Assembly (NCBI GenBank): GCA_963848675.1
Contig: CAWKEY010000044.1
Span: forward strand, 310,001-374,000
Source: CAWKEY01 sp963848675
GTDB taxonomy: Bacteria > Pseudomonadota > Gammaproteobacteria > Methylococcales > Methylomonadaceae
Length of the DNA: 64,000 nt
Reading direction: 5' to 3'
Part shown: piece after piece, positions 8,142 through 16,732 of the stretch
Layout of the letters: each line of letters opens with the position of its first letter
Position numbering within the stretch: position 1 is the stretch's first letter
Notes under the pieces: generated by a model
Databases searched by the model: none
Told to the model about the DNA's origin: nothing
Seen by the model: the letters and a program-made list of their open reading frames with translations, nothing else
Position numbers and translations under genes: made by a program

Positions 8142-9574
8142 GTGAGTTTGATATCAATTGGCATCAGTTTGTCATTTTTAGTGAATGGTTTTTTTTGACG
8201 TATTTCGTTGCGATCAATAGCTTTTATCTGACTCTAAATCTGCTTTCTATCTTTAATCTTAAAGTTTACATGCCCAACAAGGTGCTGGAGGGCTTGCCGC
8301 AAATTTATTCTGGCCTGGAACCGCCGGTCAGTATTTTGGTGCCAGCCTATAACGAGCAAGCGACTATAGTCGCGTCGATTCAATCGATGCTGCAGCTCAG
8401 CTACCCTTTGTTTGAAGTGATTATAATCAATGACGGCTCCAGGGACGATACGCTGGCGGTTCTAAAAAACACCTTCGGCCTGCTGCCGTTTCCGGAAGTT
8501 AATCGCGAACGCTTGAAAACTAAAACCGTACGCGGAATTTACCGTTCGACGCGGCATCCAAACCTGCGGGTAATCGACAAGGAAAACGGCGGCAAAGCCG
8601 ATGCGCTGAATGCCGGGATCAATGCCTCCTATTATCCGCTGTTCTGCTGCGTTGATGCCGACAGTACCTTGCCGCGCAACAGTTTGCAGGGCATTATCTA
8701 TCCTTTTATGGAGGATAGTCGAGTGGTGGCGGTTGGCGGTACGGTGCGGGTGGCAAACGGCTGCACGGTTACCGACGGATTTATCAAAAAAGTTGGTCTG
8801 CCGAGTAATTTGCTGGCTTTGTTTCAGGTCGTCGAATATCTGCGGGCTTTTTTGTTCGGCAGGCTGGGTTGGTCAACGGTGGATGGGTTGTTGATTATTT
8901 CCGGGGCCTACGGCGTTTTTCGTAAGGAAACGGTGCTGGATGTGGGCGGTTTCCGCACCGATACGGTTGGCGAGGACATGGAATTGGTGGTGCGCATGCA
9001 TCGATTGTTGCGCAAACGGAAAATAGCCTACCGGATGGTGTTTGTGCCCGATCCCATTTCTTGGACTGAGGTGCCGGAAGACTTTAGCTCGTTGAAAAAT
9101 CAACGGATTCGCTGGCAGCGAGGCTTGTGCGAGAGCTTGTTTGGAAATTTTGGCCTACTGTTTAGCCGTCATGGCGGAGTCCCCGGCTGGCTGGCTTTCC
9201 CATTTATGCTGTTGTTCGAATGCCTGGGGCCAATGATAGAGGTCACTGGCTATGTTTTAATGGCTGTTTTCTTTTGGTTGGATTTTATTTCCTGGCCGGT
9301 GTTCCTAATCTTTATTTTTGCGGCTATCGGTATGGGCCTGCTGCTATCGTTGTCCAGTCTTCTGCTAGAAGAAATGTCTTTCCATCTTTATGACAGACCC
9401 AGACAAATACTGGGATTGCTATTTGCGGCGGTTCTGGAAAACTTTGGTTTCCGTCAATTGAATTCGGTGTGGCGGCTGATGGGGCTGTTCCGCTGGCTAT
9501 TCGGTAAAAAGCAGGGCTGGGGCGAGATGAAAAGAAATGGTTCATGGCAAAAGCAGCGGGAAGCACGGACATGA
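8138..9574 (+). CDS. Processive family 2 glycosyltransferase (PgaC/hyaluronan-synthase type)
   Basis: This 478-residue inner-membrane enzyme probably polymerises an exopolysaccharide from a UDP-sugar. One N-terminal membrane segment (about 12-38) precedes the GT-A domain, with VSILVPAYNE, the substrate Asp in NDGSRDDT, the DAD metal site (VDADST), the acceptor ED (VGEDMEL) and the processivity motif QRIRW. Three or four C-terminal membrane segments follow and would form the translocation channel. All catalytic motifs are intact. ATGA overlaps on both sides put it in the same operon as the porin, HEAT protein and TIM-barrel protein. The sugar polymerised cannot be read from the sequence. Confidence 0.88.
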   Translation: MSEFDINWHQFVIFSEWFFLTYFVAINSFYLTLNLLSIFNLKVYMPNKVLEGLPQIYSGLEPPVSILVPAYNEQATIVASIQSMLQLSYPLFEVIIINDGSRDDTLAVLKNTFGLLPFPEVNRERLKTKTVRGIYRSTRHPNLRVIDKENGGKADALNAGINASYYPLFCCVDADSTLPRNSLQGIIYPFMEDSRVVAVGGTVRVANGCTVTDGFIKKVGLPSNLLALFQVVEYLRAFLFGRLGWSTVDGLLIISGAYGVFRKETVLDVGGFRTDTVGEDMELVVRMHRLLRKRKIAYRMVFVPDPISWTEVPEDFSSLKNQRIRWQRGLCESLFGNFGLLFSRHGGVPGWLAFPFMLLFECLGPMIEVTGYVLMAVFFWLDFISWPVFLIFIFAAIGMGLLLSLSSLLLEEMSFHLYDRPRQILGLLFAAVLENFGFRQLNSVWRLMGLFRWLFGKKQGWGEMKRNGSWQKQREART

Positions 9575-10992
9575 TTGATGAATTATTTCGTCGGTTATTG
9601 ACTAACTACAGTAGCTACAAGTTGATCTGCGGTCGTGTAAGACTCTGTTTTTTGGGAGTCCTGCTAGGTGCTTCCTGTCAAAGTAATGGCGCTTGGTTGT
9701 CGATGTGTGCAGGTCTGCCGTTGTCGGCACTGAAGAATCATGAGACAGGTTATCTCGCCCATATTTTCGATGCACACGAAAAAGTCGTCTTATTACGGCT
9801 AACGGCAATGCAGCCTGAGAACTCAGACTGTGAAATGCGAGAGTTACCGGTTAGCACCGACAAACTGGCCTGGGCTGGTTTTACGGAACCGGTGACCTCG
9901 AATGCCAAGCAAATAGGCTTGCAAGGCAAGGCAATCAACGGCCGCTTTAAGGTTAGTGAAATTATTGCAAGCGGCGGTTCCGAGGGACCGCCACCTTTGT
10001 CCTCAGTCAAACCACGACCTTCGGGTAAAGCTCCTCGCTTTTCGCCTTTGCGCGCTTCCTGGTTCTGGGTGCCTGCTTCCTGGCTGGATACGCCTTGGCG
10101 AATTTTCGATACTCAAACAAGCCTGGCGTTACAGCGCATCTATATCACCGTGCCGGTGAATGAAGGCCGGGTGCAACATAGCGAACAACTGCGGCAATTT
10201 TTGGACATCGCCCATCAACGTGGTTTGCAGGTATGGGCAGTGCTCGGTGATCCTCAGGCCTTGCTGGATCAGGGCAGGCAGCATTTTCTGGCACTGGCCA
10301 GTGCCTGTCAGATGTTTAATGCCAGCAGCAGCGCTCAACAACGGCTGGACGGTCTTCAGCTCGATATAGAGCCATATTTGCTGCCCGGTTATCAGTTGAA
10401 CCCGGCGGTCTGGCTGCAAAAACAGGCGAAAACAGTCAACGCCGTTCATCAGATAGTGCCATCTCTGCCGCTTGATATGGTTTTGCCCTTTTGGCTAGAC
10501 CCCCTGCATGGCGACGGCGCCGCGCTACTGGATGCTGTCGAAGCCAATATCGCCAGCATAACGCTAATGAATTACCGCACCGATCCCGAACAGATTCGCG
10601 AATTTGCGGACAAGATTCTGGCTTGGGGCGAGCTGCGGCAAAAAGCCGTTTATATTGCTCTCGAATCGCTGAGCATGGATGAAGAAGAACGGCGAATGTA
10701 TACGAGGGCCCAAAGCGGGGAGCTGTGGCGCTTCGATTTCAAGGCTGCGCCAGTTTTTCTGTTATTGCAAGATCAAGCGCAGGATTTGCCGGGGGGGATG
10801 GCTTACCGTTTTGTGTACAGCCGAAAAATTGATGGTTCCAGCACCAGTTTTTTCCAACAACCCGGTGCGCTGATGGAGCTATTGCCTGCTCTGGAAAAAC
10901 AATTCAGCGCCTGGTCCTCGTTTGCTGGTATGGCGCTGCACGGCCATGAACAGCAACGTAAAGATTTTCTACTTAAAAGTCCTAACAATTAG
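9571..10992 (+). CDS. Exported TIM-barrel, glycoside-hydrolase-like protein
   Basis: This 473-residue protein has an N-terminal hydrophobic export segment (about 22-38, followed by GASCQSN; a lipoprotein cleavage site is possible but imperfect). From about 150 on it resembles a (beta/alpha)8 glycosidase fold: LQRIYITVPV, LQVWAVLGDP, the acidic strand LDGLQLDIEPYLLPGY, and ASITLMNYRTDP. The D-I-E motif recalls GH18-like active sites. PgaB and PelA carry comparable periplasmic hydrolase domains, which modify or trim polymer during export. ATG 9571 overlaps the glycosyltransferase stop (ATGA). The exact family is not recognised. Confidence 0.7.
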   Translation: MIDELFRRLLTNYSSYKLICGRVRLCFLGVLLGASCQSNGAWLSMCAGLPLSALKNHETGYLAHIFDAHEKVVLLRLTAMQPENSDCEMRELPVSTDKLAWAGFTEPVTSNAKQIGLQGKAINGRFKVSEIIASGGSEGPPPLSSVKPRPSGKAPRFSPLRASWFWVPASWLDTPWRIFDTQTSLALQRIYITVPVNEGRVQHSEQLRQFLDIAHQRGLQVWAVLGDPQALLDQGRQHFLALASACQMFNASSSAQQRLDGLQLDIEPYLLPGYQLNPAVWLQKQAKTVNAVHQIVPSLPLDMVLPFWLDPLHGDGAALLDAVEANIASITLMNYRTDPEQIREFADKILAWGELRQKAVYIALESLSMDEEERRMYTRAQSGELWRFDFKAAPVFLLLQDQAQDLPGGMAYRFVYSRKIDGSSTSFFQQPGALMELLPALEKQFSAWSSFAGMALHGHEQQRKDFLLKSPNN

Positions 10993-11070
10993 ATGCACGA
11001 CATTCTATTTTGCGAAGATGGCGGTTTTGGCAGCTATGTGGTAACTCTACCCCTATTATCCGAATTTAAA

Positions 11071-11103
11071 GCGACAAATTGCGTCGCTGAAGTTTCCGAT
11101 ACT
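11071..11103 (+). promoter_or_regulatory. WYL-regulon operator 1 and promoter (regulator's own gene)
   Basis: GCGACAAATTGCGTCGC (11071-11087) is an inverted repeat of GCGAC half-sites around a 7-nt spacer. A -10-like GATACT starts 10 nt after it (11098-11103). The WYL gene begins at 11125, so the site suggests autoregulation. Three more copies with the same geometry lie in the next 6 kb. Confidence 0.7.
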
Positions 11104-11124
11104 TGATATGCGGGGAGGCAAAGG

Positions 11125-12156
11125 ATGAGCGCTCAAATGACTCGACTGTTACAGATTCTTTTAATACTGCCGCGTTATCCAAGAAATTTAACCACAGATA
11201 GGATTCAAAGCAGCCTGGAGAATCAAAATATTTATAAGGACATACGCACGATTCAGAGGGACATGCTCGTACTGGAAAAGGCATTTCGACCACGAATATC
11301 AAACCAAAGATGCCTCGATAAAAGTGTCCGTTGGTTTTGGACGAAGGATGCGCCTGTCGTAAATCTTTCGGGCTTAACCATTAATCAGGCGCTTTCGTTG
11401 AGCCTGGTTAAAAAGTATTTAACACCCTTGTTTCCTAGCGTGACATTAAATGATCTTCAGCCTTTTTTCGATGAAGCTGCAACGACATTGCAAAATCTGA
11501 AAGACAATCCCTTGCTCGAATGGCCTAAGAAAGTCGCGATCGTTCAACCCACGCAGCCGCTGCTTCCGCCAAATATCGACCCCGATATTCAAACCACGGT
11601 AAGCGAAGCTTTATTGGCCGGCCGGCAACTGACTATCACTTATCAACGTTTAGATAACATCGAGCAAATCTACCATCTCAATCCCTTGGGCTTGATATTG
11701 CGCGGTGGTGTCAGCTATTTAATTGCGTCCAAGGTTGATACGAATGATAAACGTATATTTGCTTTGCATCGAATGAAATCTGCCACTCAAACCGAGGAGC
11801 AAGTTATTCGCCCTGAGGGATTTGACTTACAGCGCTTCATTGATGAAGGTCAAATGGGCTTTAATCTGACAGGCGGAGGTCAGTTTCATCCGATTCGACT
11901 AAAAGCGATTTTTGATAAGATTTCCATCAAACACCTCTATGAAACACGCTTGTCTGAGGATCAGGAGATTGAAAAGCTTAACGAGGAAGAATTTATGCTT
12001 ACCGCCCATGTTCAGGAAACAGAGCAGTTGTTCTGGTGGTTGCAGAGTTTTGGATCCCGTGTGGAGGTTTTGGAGCCAGCGGCATTACGGAAAAAGATGA
12101 TTGACTCAATCAAAATGTTAGCAAAAAGATATACCATCGATCAACCAAATGACTAG
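11125..12156 (+). CDS. HTH-WYL transcriptional regulator
   Basis: This 343-residue regulator has an N-terminal winged helix (about 5-65, with YKDIRTIQRDMLVLEKAF as recognition region) and a WYL domain at about 165-240 (LLAGRQLTITYQRL, HLNPLGLILRGGVSYLIA, FALHRMKSATQTEE). A WCX-type C-terminal extension (about 255-335) follows. WYL proteins sense nucleic-acid or nucleotide ligands and often control defence or DNA-damage genes (BrxR and CapW are examples). A strong ribosome-binding site (ggaggcaaagg) precedes ATG 11125. Four matching operators nearby mark its likely targets. Confidence 0.9.
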   Translation: MSAQMTRLLQILLILPRYPRNLTTDRIQSSLENQNIYKDIRTIQRDMLVLEKAFRPRISNQRCLDKSVRWFWTKDAPVVNLSGLTINQALSLSLVKKYLTPLFPSVTLNDLQPFFDEAATTLQNLKDNPLLEWPKKVAIVQPTQPLLPPNIDPDIQTTVSEALLAGRQLTITYQRLDNIEQIYHLNPLGLILRGGVSYLIASKVDTNDKRIFALHRMKSATQTEEQVIRPEGFDLQRFIDEGQMGFNLTGGGQFHPIRLKAIFDKISIKHLYETRLSEDQEIEKLNEEEFMLTAHVQETEQLFWWLQSFGSRVEVLEPAALRKKMIDSIKMLAKRYTIDQPND

Positions 12157-12352
12157 AAATTTAGCAATTGCGACAATCGCCGCGATTCCATCCCGCCTGA
12201 TTTAAATCCTGGTGAGTGGTTGCCCCTATAGCCTGTATAATTTAAAGAATACCATGCACCCGGTTAGCCCCCTCTTTCCAAAAATTTCACCAGCTTCGAT
12301 CTGACGGTGAATATCCAGCGAAAGCTGAGGTAGTCCGAAGAGATTGCCTGCA

Positions 12353-13258
12353 TCAAACCTGAAGGAACGGGCGACTTCGCATCCGATATCGACCGTGAAT
12401 ATTTGCGCTAGATATCACTTCCGGCCGCACGTAGGAAGCCCTAAGCCAATGCGCCTCCTGAACGTCGAATAGCGTCAAACCATAGTCTCCAGCATCTGCA
12501 GAAGCAGTATCCATGGACAGGAAGGCACCGGTGTCTACACATAGGTGTGAAAGAACCTTGCGTGGATACCTCGCATAGGTGTGGCCGCAAAAAGTGGTTG
12601 AAAGCCCATTCTGGACGGAGTCACTATTCCGTGTTCCTGCTTCACCCAGCATCAGCGTTCGTCCCCAATAAAGCCGTTCCCGGGTGTTAGGAGGTATTGC
12701 TTCCCCATCAACCCAGCGATCAATGTCGCTATCCAGCCAGACGATCTGGCCTGAGCTTCGGTGATATGGCCTCGCCAGTTCGCCGTGAATGACATGAAAG
12801 CGACTCCAGCCTTCCCCCACCACCCAGATTAACGGCACATCCAACAGCAAGAAGCTCAGGCAGTGATTAAATTCCTTCGACATACGCTGATGATCGCATT
12901 GGTAATACTGTTCTATCCAAGAACCACCATTAGCCAGGAAATCCGATTCATAGATTTCGCCCAAGCTTTCCAGTTTGCCGGTCAGCAGGTACGGTGAAAA
13001 GAAATTGAGCATCATTATTTCGTGATTGCCCTGTACGGCATAAAACCACGGTTCAGCCAGTAGTTGGAGACAACGCATGGAATCTGGCCCACGGTCGATC
13101 AAATCACCGACAGAAAACAGCCGGTCACAGGATGTATCGAAACTCACTTGCTCCAATAACCGTTCGAGCAGATCGTAACAGCCATGCAAATCGCCCACCA
13201 CATAGTCCTTGCCTACGGTATTCGATGGGAGGCGTCGCACGGAAGATGAATTGTTCAT
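12353..13258 (-). CDS. PPP-family metallophosphatase (PrpA/lambda-phosphatase type)
   Basis: This 301-residue phosphoesterase carries the full metal-site signature: GDLHG (GDxHG), GDLIDRGPDS (GDxxDRG), GNHE, and the later histidines VIHGELARPY and FCGHTYARYP. Such enzymes hydrolyse phospho-Ser/Thr/Tyr proteins or small phosphate esters using two metal ions. ATG 13258 is used; an upstream in-frame start at 13309 would overlap the preceding gene by 40 nt. The upstream gene ends 11 nt before it, so the two form an operon under operator 2. The natural substrate is unknown. Confidence 0.85.
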   Translation of the reverse strand: MNNSSSVRRLPSNTVGKDYVVGDLHGCYDLLERLLEQVSFDTSCDRLFSVGDLIDRGPDSMRCLQLLAEPWFYAVQGNHEIMMLNFFSPYLLTGKLESLGEIYESDFLANGGSWIEQYYQCDHQRMSKEFNHCLSFLLLDVPLIWVVGEGWSRFHVIHGELARPYHRSSGQIVWLDSDIDRWVDGEAIPPNTRERLYWGRTLMLGEAGTRNSDSVQNGLSTTFCGHTYARYPRKVLSHLCVDTGAFLSMDTASADAGDYGLTLFDVQEAHWLRASYVRPEVISSANIHGRYRMRSRPFLQV

Positions 13259-13269
13259 AATCGTTTCTA

Positions 13270-13980
13270 TCAATGTACGTGGGGAAGCATAGTGCCTGGT
13301 TCCGGCCATTTAACCAGGAAATCTTCCCGCAGTGCTGACACTTTTGCGCAATAAACTTCGTAGTCTGTTTCCGACTCTCCCAAACAGTAAATCTTTACCT
13401 CCATGTCCAAACGGGCTTTGTGATATTCCGGGCTTTCTTTCCCAAAGGGAATAGTATCGAAATCGTATAGTCCTAATGCCTCATGAAATTCATCCGAGCG
13501 CTGTTTCCGTTTCACCAGATTCGACTCTGAGGCTTCGATATCTTCAATGAATCCATATACTGACCATAAGCAATTTTCATGTTTGATATACTTAGTCCGA
13601 AATGCCTGGACTTCTTCGGAGGAGAAACCAGCCCAAGCCATATCACAAAGGCAAATCGCAATAATTTCAGCCCGCTGGTATTGACTGAGTATTGATTCAT
13701 CCACGCTCACCCCAAGCCACTTTTCCCAGGGCGAAAACTTCAGACTGAAACCCTTCGGATAGTCGCCATCAAATCCAAGGATATAAAAAGGGATAACTCC
13801 ATGCGGATCATATCGACCAATAAACAGGCGGATATTCCCATCGTCTGGTTCTAGGCGCCTCAACTCATCGTAAGCCAATCGATAAGAATCCATGTACTCG
13901 ACATAAGCTGGGAAGAGCCGTGTTAACTCAGTTTGAACATCGTGCCAGTGCGATTTGGAGAGCAATTCTTTGAAAGTCAT
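13270..13980 (-). CDS. Uncharacterised protein, DUF6557-like
   Basis: This is a 236-residue soluble protein without signal peptide or membrane segment. It begins MTFKELLSKSHWHDVQTELTRLFP. A central stretch with SPWEKWLGVSVDES followed by AEIIAICLCDMAWAGFS recalls small DUF6557-type proteins; this is memory-based and moderately sure. No catalytic motif is evident. It is the first gene of a two-gene minus-strand operon with the metallophosphatase. A promoter with a WYL-type operator lies 52-68 bp upstream of ATG 13980. The pairing suggests it could be the substrate or partner of the phosphatase. Confidence 0.7.
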   Translation of the reverse strand: MTFKELLSKSHWHDVQTELTRLFPAYVEYMDSYRLAYDELRRLEPDDGNIRLFIGRYDPHGVIPFYILGFDGDYPKGFSLKFSPWEKWLGVSVDESILSQYQRAEIIAICLCDMAWAGFSSEEVQAFRTKYIKHENCLWSVYGFIEDIEASESNLVKRKQRSDEFHEALGLYDFDTIPFGKESPEYHKARLDMEVKIYCLGESETDYEVYCAKVSALREDFLVKWPEPGTMLPHVH

Positions 13981-14015
13981 CGGAGCTACTTCTGATTCAG
14001 TTACTGAAGGTCGCT

Positions 14016-14048
14016 ATCATAAAATAGCTATACGACAAATTGTGTCGA
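14016..14048 (-). promoter_or_regulatory. WYL-regulon operator 2 and promoter (phosphatase operon)
   Basis: ACGACAAATTGTGTCGA occupies 14032-14048. On the minus strand a -10-like TATGAT (14021 to 14016) starts 10 nt beyond the operator, the same geometry as operator 1. It drives the two-gene minus-strand operon starting at 13980. Confidence 0.7.
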
Positions 14049-14125
14049 CTTGCCCTGAGCCGCATTTTTCAAGGCCTACAAGAGCAATGGCATGTTCCGC
14101 TGCGCGAAATACTTCATGACTTCTG

Positions 14126-14158
14126 ACGACGCAATTTGTCGCCATTGGTAGATATGAT
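14126..14158 (+). promoter_or_regulatory. WYL-regulon operator 3 and promoter (small protein gene)
   Basis: ACGACGCAATTTGTCGC (14126-14142) matches the reverse complement of operator 1 at 16 of 17 positions. TATGAT (14153-14158) starts 10 nt downstream on the plus strand. It is divergent from operator 2 and points at the small gene at 14334, leaving a leader of about 170 nt. Confidence 0.65.
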
Positions 14159-14333
14159 GATTGCAGATGTTAAGCAGAACAGCACAAACAATATACGCCG
14201 AATGCTGTTTAGTTTATTTATCTGAAAACGAGGTTCAGCCAATTCAAAGTTGTTCTAGTCGATATTGCAACGGCTCAACTTATTGCAAACCACGTTTTAC
14301 TTTAATCATTGATAGCCCTTTTGGAGACATACC

Positions 14334-14531
14334 ATGGAATTCTTAAGAAATAAAAACAATACCCCCATTGCTCAATTACAAAATCGTGGAGATGGCAGCA
14401 CTGGCTTACACACCGTTAGCGGTGCTTATCTTGGACGCTATGATCCTAGAAATAATAGAACCTTCGGCCCTAGTGGTGATTTGATTGGCATTGGCAATTT
14501 GTTAGGGACTTTGATCAAGCCGTGTTCATGA
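14334..14531 (+). CDS. Small Gly/Asn-rich protein of unknown function
   Basis: This 65-residue protein starts MEFLRNKNNTPIAQL. Short beta-turn units follow (SGAYLGRYDPRNNRTF, GPSGDLIGIGNLLGTLI) in the style of small beta-flower or wrap-like proteins. There is no signal peptide, membrane helix or cysteine pair. A good ribosome-binding site (ttggag) lies 8-9 nt before the ATG. Operator 3 with a -10 box lies about 175 nt upstream, which supports a real, WYL-controlled gene. A strong hairpin and T-run follow after 170 nt. No function can be assigned. Confidence 0.55.
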   Translation: MEFLRNKNNTPIAQLQNRGDGSTGLHTVSGAYLGRYDPRNNRTFGPSGDLIGIGNLLGTLIKPCS

Positions 14532-14551
14532 TCTGATCCATTCTTTGGAAA

Positions 14552-14576
14552 GCCCATAGAGATTTTCCCTATGGGC
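14552..14576. other. 8-bp perfect hairpin downstream of the small gene
   Basis: GCCCATAG (14552-14559) and CTATGGGC (14569-14576) enclose a 9-nt loop. No T-run follows, so this is not a standard terminator. It may be an RNA-stability stem or a repeat remnant. Confidence 0.4.
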
Positions 14577-14698
14577 AAGATCAAACCTACTGGGAAAATC
14601 CTTTGCACCGCAACTGCATGCTTGGCGTGCTGGAACATGAATGTGAAGCCAAGGTTGAGCAGTTTTCTAGGGTTGGGTATTGTGCATTAATTTCTTGA

Positions 14699-14742
14699 CA
14701 CACTGACTTTCAATAGCAAAGTCAGTGTGATTTCCTGTTTTT
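14699..14742 (+). terminator. Rho-independent terminator, 12-bp stem
   Basis: CACACTGACTTT (14699-14710) pairs perfectly with AAAGTCAGTGTG (14718-14729) across a 7-nt loop. A T-rich stretch with five consecutive T follows (14738-14742). It probably ends the transcript of the small gene at 14334. Confidence 0.6.
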
Positions 14743-14810
14743 CATTAATAATTCTAAAATTATTGGTAGGTTAGTTATGCACACTGTTAGTAGTTTTAAA
14801 GAAGTGTTAA

Positions 14811-16732
14811 ATAGTGCCTGACCGAAAAAGCCAAAAATAACCGCCCTCACAGCAAAAGGTGCCAAAATTCACGCGGAAGCTGGAAGGCTAACGGCTTTCT
14901 TGTGGTGCTTATCGACTAAAAAGCTTGCAATCCATCCGGCAGGGGCAAGCTCTCGGGATTCCGGACGCAGCTTGCCTGTCTTGCCGCAATACCGCGGTTA
15001 AAAAACTTAGGCGGCGAGCTTTTGCTGGCGCTGTCGTAGCCGCTCCCGCTCCCGCTCCTGAGCCAGACGCTCGCGTTCGGCGTCGCGCTTGATCTGACCG
15101 ATCTTTTGGAGGTTGCGCGACAGCACGGCCAGGGCGACATAGCGCTTGAAGCCGCCGATGCCGTGGTCTGGGCACTTGTCCAGGCCGTGCACCTCCAGCG
15201 CGTTGATGCCGGACTCAACGGCCGAGTGCGCCTTCCGGGCGGCAACAAAGGCGCCATCGCGCTCACGCGCCTCATCGCTGGCAGAGCACTTGCCTTTCTT
15301 GGGCAGGGTGACTTGGTCAAGCATCGCCTTAAGCTCGGTTTGGTTGGCGGGGCTGTGGAAGCCCTTGTCAAAGCTACAGGCCTTGAACGAGGGGAAGTGC
15401 TGTTGCGTTTCCTTGACGATGCTTACCGCGATCTGGTCGTCTGTTTGTTTTTCCATGACCTGATGGTGCAAGATGAAGCCCTCCTTGCTTTCCACCACCG
15501 CCACGCGCAGGCCTAACTCCACCGGCACCCCGGCCTTGCCCTTGACGATCCATTCGGTGTGCGGCTGGAACAGGGAGAAGACTTTCTCATCGTGCGGGAT
15601 GACCTCACCCTTGAGCACGCGGCGCTCGATTTGGCCGATTTGGCGCTGGGCGTGGGCGATGAATTGCCGGGGCTTGGCTAGTTGCATTGCGCAGACGGCG
15701 TACTGGCTGGCCAGTTGCGCGACGGTCGCTTCGACGCGCTTTAGGTGGGCGGCCGACAGGCTAATGAAGGTCTGGTGAGCCTTGGCGATCTGCTCGGCCT
15801 TGGCCTGCTGCTTGGCCGCGTCCTTGGAGGTGGAGTGTTTGAGCTTCTGGATGACGCGCATGGCTTTTCTGAGTTTCTTCAGGCAGTTCTTAAACTGCCG
15901 CCAGCCCTTCAGATCGTAGGTCTCGCTGAATTGCGCGCAAAGCTGGAGGAGCACCCGCATGGCATCGTACAGCAGGTTGACGTCGGTTGGAAAGTGCACG
16001 TCAGTCTCCACCACGAACGAGTCACAGCGGCCTGCGGCGGGCGCGGGGCTGTTTTTTTTACCGAGCAGGGCATAGCCGGTCTCCACCACCGCCTGGTTGA
16101 TGCGGGCCAGGATCTCCGGCGTGAACAAGGCGAGATTGTCCTTGAGCGTCTGTAGGGAGAATATCTTTTCGTCCCATTCGGCAATGCCAAGGATGAGCCG
16201 CAGGGTGCGGTGCTGGTTGGCCAACTCGTGGATGCGGTCAAAGTCGGCGTTCAGGCACAGGCGCAAGCAACCCAGCACCAGGATGGTCCATTGGTTCATG
16301 CCAGGGCAGCCCAACTCGGCGGAGACCACTTTGGCCTGGCCGTCGACGACTTGCGTCGGCAGGATGTCCTTGATGATCTCGAAGACCTTGTCCCGCAAGC
16401 CATCGCTGCAATAGATGTGCTGGAGGCCGAGCAGGATCAGGGGGATGTCGTCCCGCGAGCGCACGTCGATCTGGATGTCGGCGATGTCGACTTGGCCGAT
16501 GGTCTGTTGGCTTGGGAAGGTGTCTCTCATGAGTTTTCCCTGAGTTTTGGGTGGTTTGGCAGGGCCCGCCCTGTTGGTGTTGACGGGACGTTTTCTATTG
16601 TTATTGTTTTTCAATGGCTTGAAGGTTTTGGCCCGGCGCCGCTGGTTGGGTGCGGTCATCATCTTCATTATTGATATTATACTGCAAGCTGTTGTTATAT
16701 AATAGCTATTTTACTTATCGGTCAGGCACTAT
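14811..16732 (-). mobile_element. ISNCY-like insertion sequence, 1922 bp
   Basis: The ends are perfect 15-bp inverted repeats: ATAGTGCCTGACCGA at 14811-14825 and its complement at 16718-16732. Inside is one intact transposase on the minus strand. The element is clearly more GC-rich than the AT-rich flanks, a sign of recent arrival. No unambiguous target-site duplication is seen. The right end truncates an AAA-ATPase gene whose remainder is not found on the left side, so insertion was accompanied or followed by a deletion. Confidence 0.88.
15007..16668 (-). CDS. DDE transposase, ISNCY family
   Basis: This 553-residue transposase has a basic N-terminus, followed from about 50 by the DNA-binding part (RDTFPSQQTIGQVDIADIQ). 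The catalytic RNase-H-like fold has Asp in SFVVETDVHFPTD, a second Asp in ACSFDKGFHS and Glu in KAHSAVESGINALEVHG, giving an apparently intact DDE triad. A coiled, Arg/Glu-rich tail (ERERLAQERERERLRQRQQ) ends the protein. Length and organisation fit ISNCY transposases; the exact subgroup cannot be settled by eye. No passenger genes are present. A start at the downstream Met (MRDTFPSQQ) is also possible. Confidence 0.82.
   Translation of the reverse strand: MKMMTAPNQRRRAKTFKPLKNNNNRKRPVNTNRAGPAKPPKTQGKLMRDTFPSQQTIGQVDIADIQIDVRSRDDIPLILLGLQHIYCSDGLRDKVFEIIKDILPTQVVDGQAKVVSAELGCPGMNQWTILVLGCLRLCLNADFDRIHELANQHRTLRLILGIAEWDEKIFSLQTLKDNLALFTPEILARINQAVVETGYALLGKKNSPAPAAGRCDSFVVETDVHFPTDVNLLYDAMRVLLQLCAQFSETYDLKGWRQFKNCLKKLRKAMRVIQKLKHSTSKDAAKQQAKAEQIAKAHQTFISLSAAHLKRVEATVAQLASQYAVCAMQLAKPRQFIAHAQRQIGQIERRVLKGEVIPHDEKVFSLFQPHTEWIVKGKAGVPVELGLRVAVVESKEGFILHHQVMEKQTDDQIAVSIVKETQQHFPSFKACSFDKGFHSPANQTELKAMLDQVTLPKKGKCSASDEARERDGAFVAARKAHSAVESGINALEVHGLDKCPDHGIGGFKRYVALAVLSRNLQKIGQIKRDAERERLAQERERERLRQRQQKLAA

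Noticed and set aside
12157..12352. Possible transposase scrap after the WYL gene
   Set aside because: A plus-strand stretch looked vaguely like an IS3-type N-terminus, but no conserved motif could be confirmed.
14161..14346. 61-codon plus-strand frame after operator 3
   Set aside because: Its ATG lies at or before the predicted transcript start given by the -10 box at 14153, it has no family character, and it overlaps the better supported gene at 14334.
14777..14821. Short frame starting MHTVSSFKEVL that ends in the IS inverted repeat
   Set aside because: Only 12 native codons remain before the IS, too few to identify a gene; it may be the start of a disrupted gene but cannot be supported.
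15106..16674. Long plus-strand frames opposite the transposase
   Set aside because: They are antisense shadows of a GC-rich gene; the minus-strand frame carries the DDE motifs and transposase similarity.
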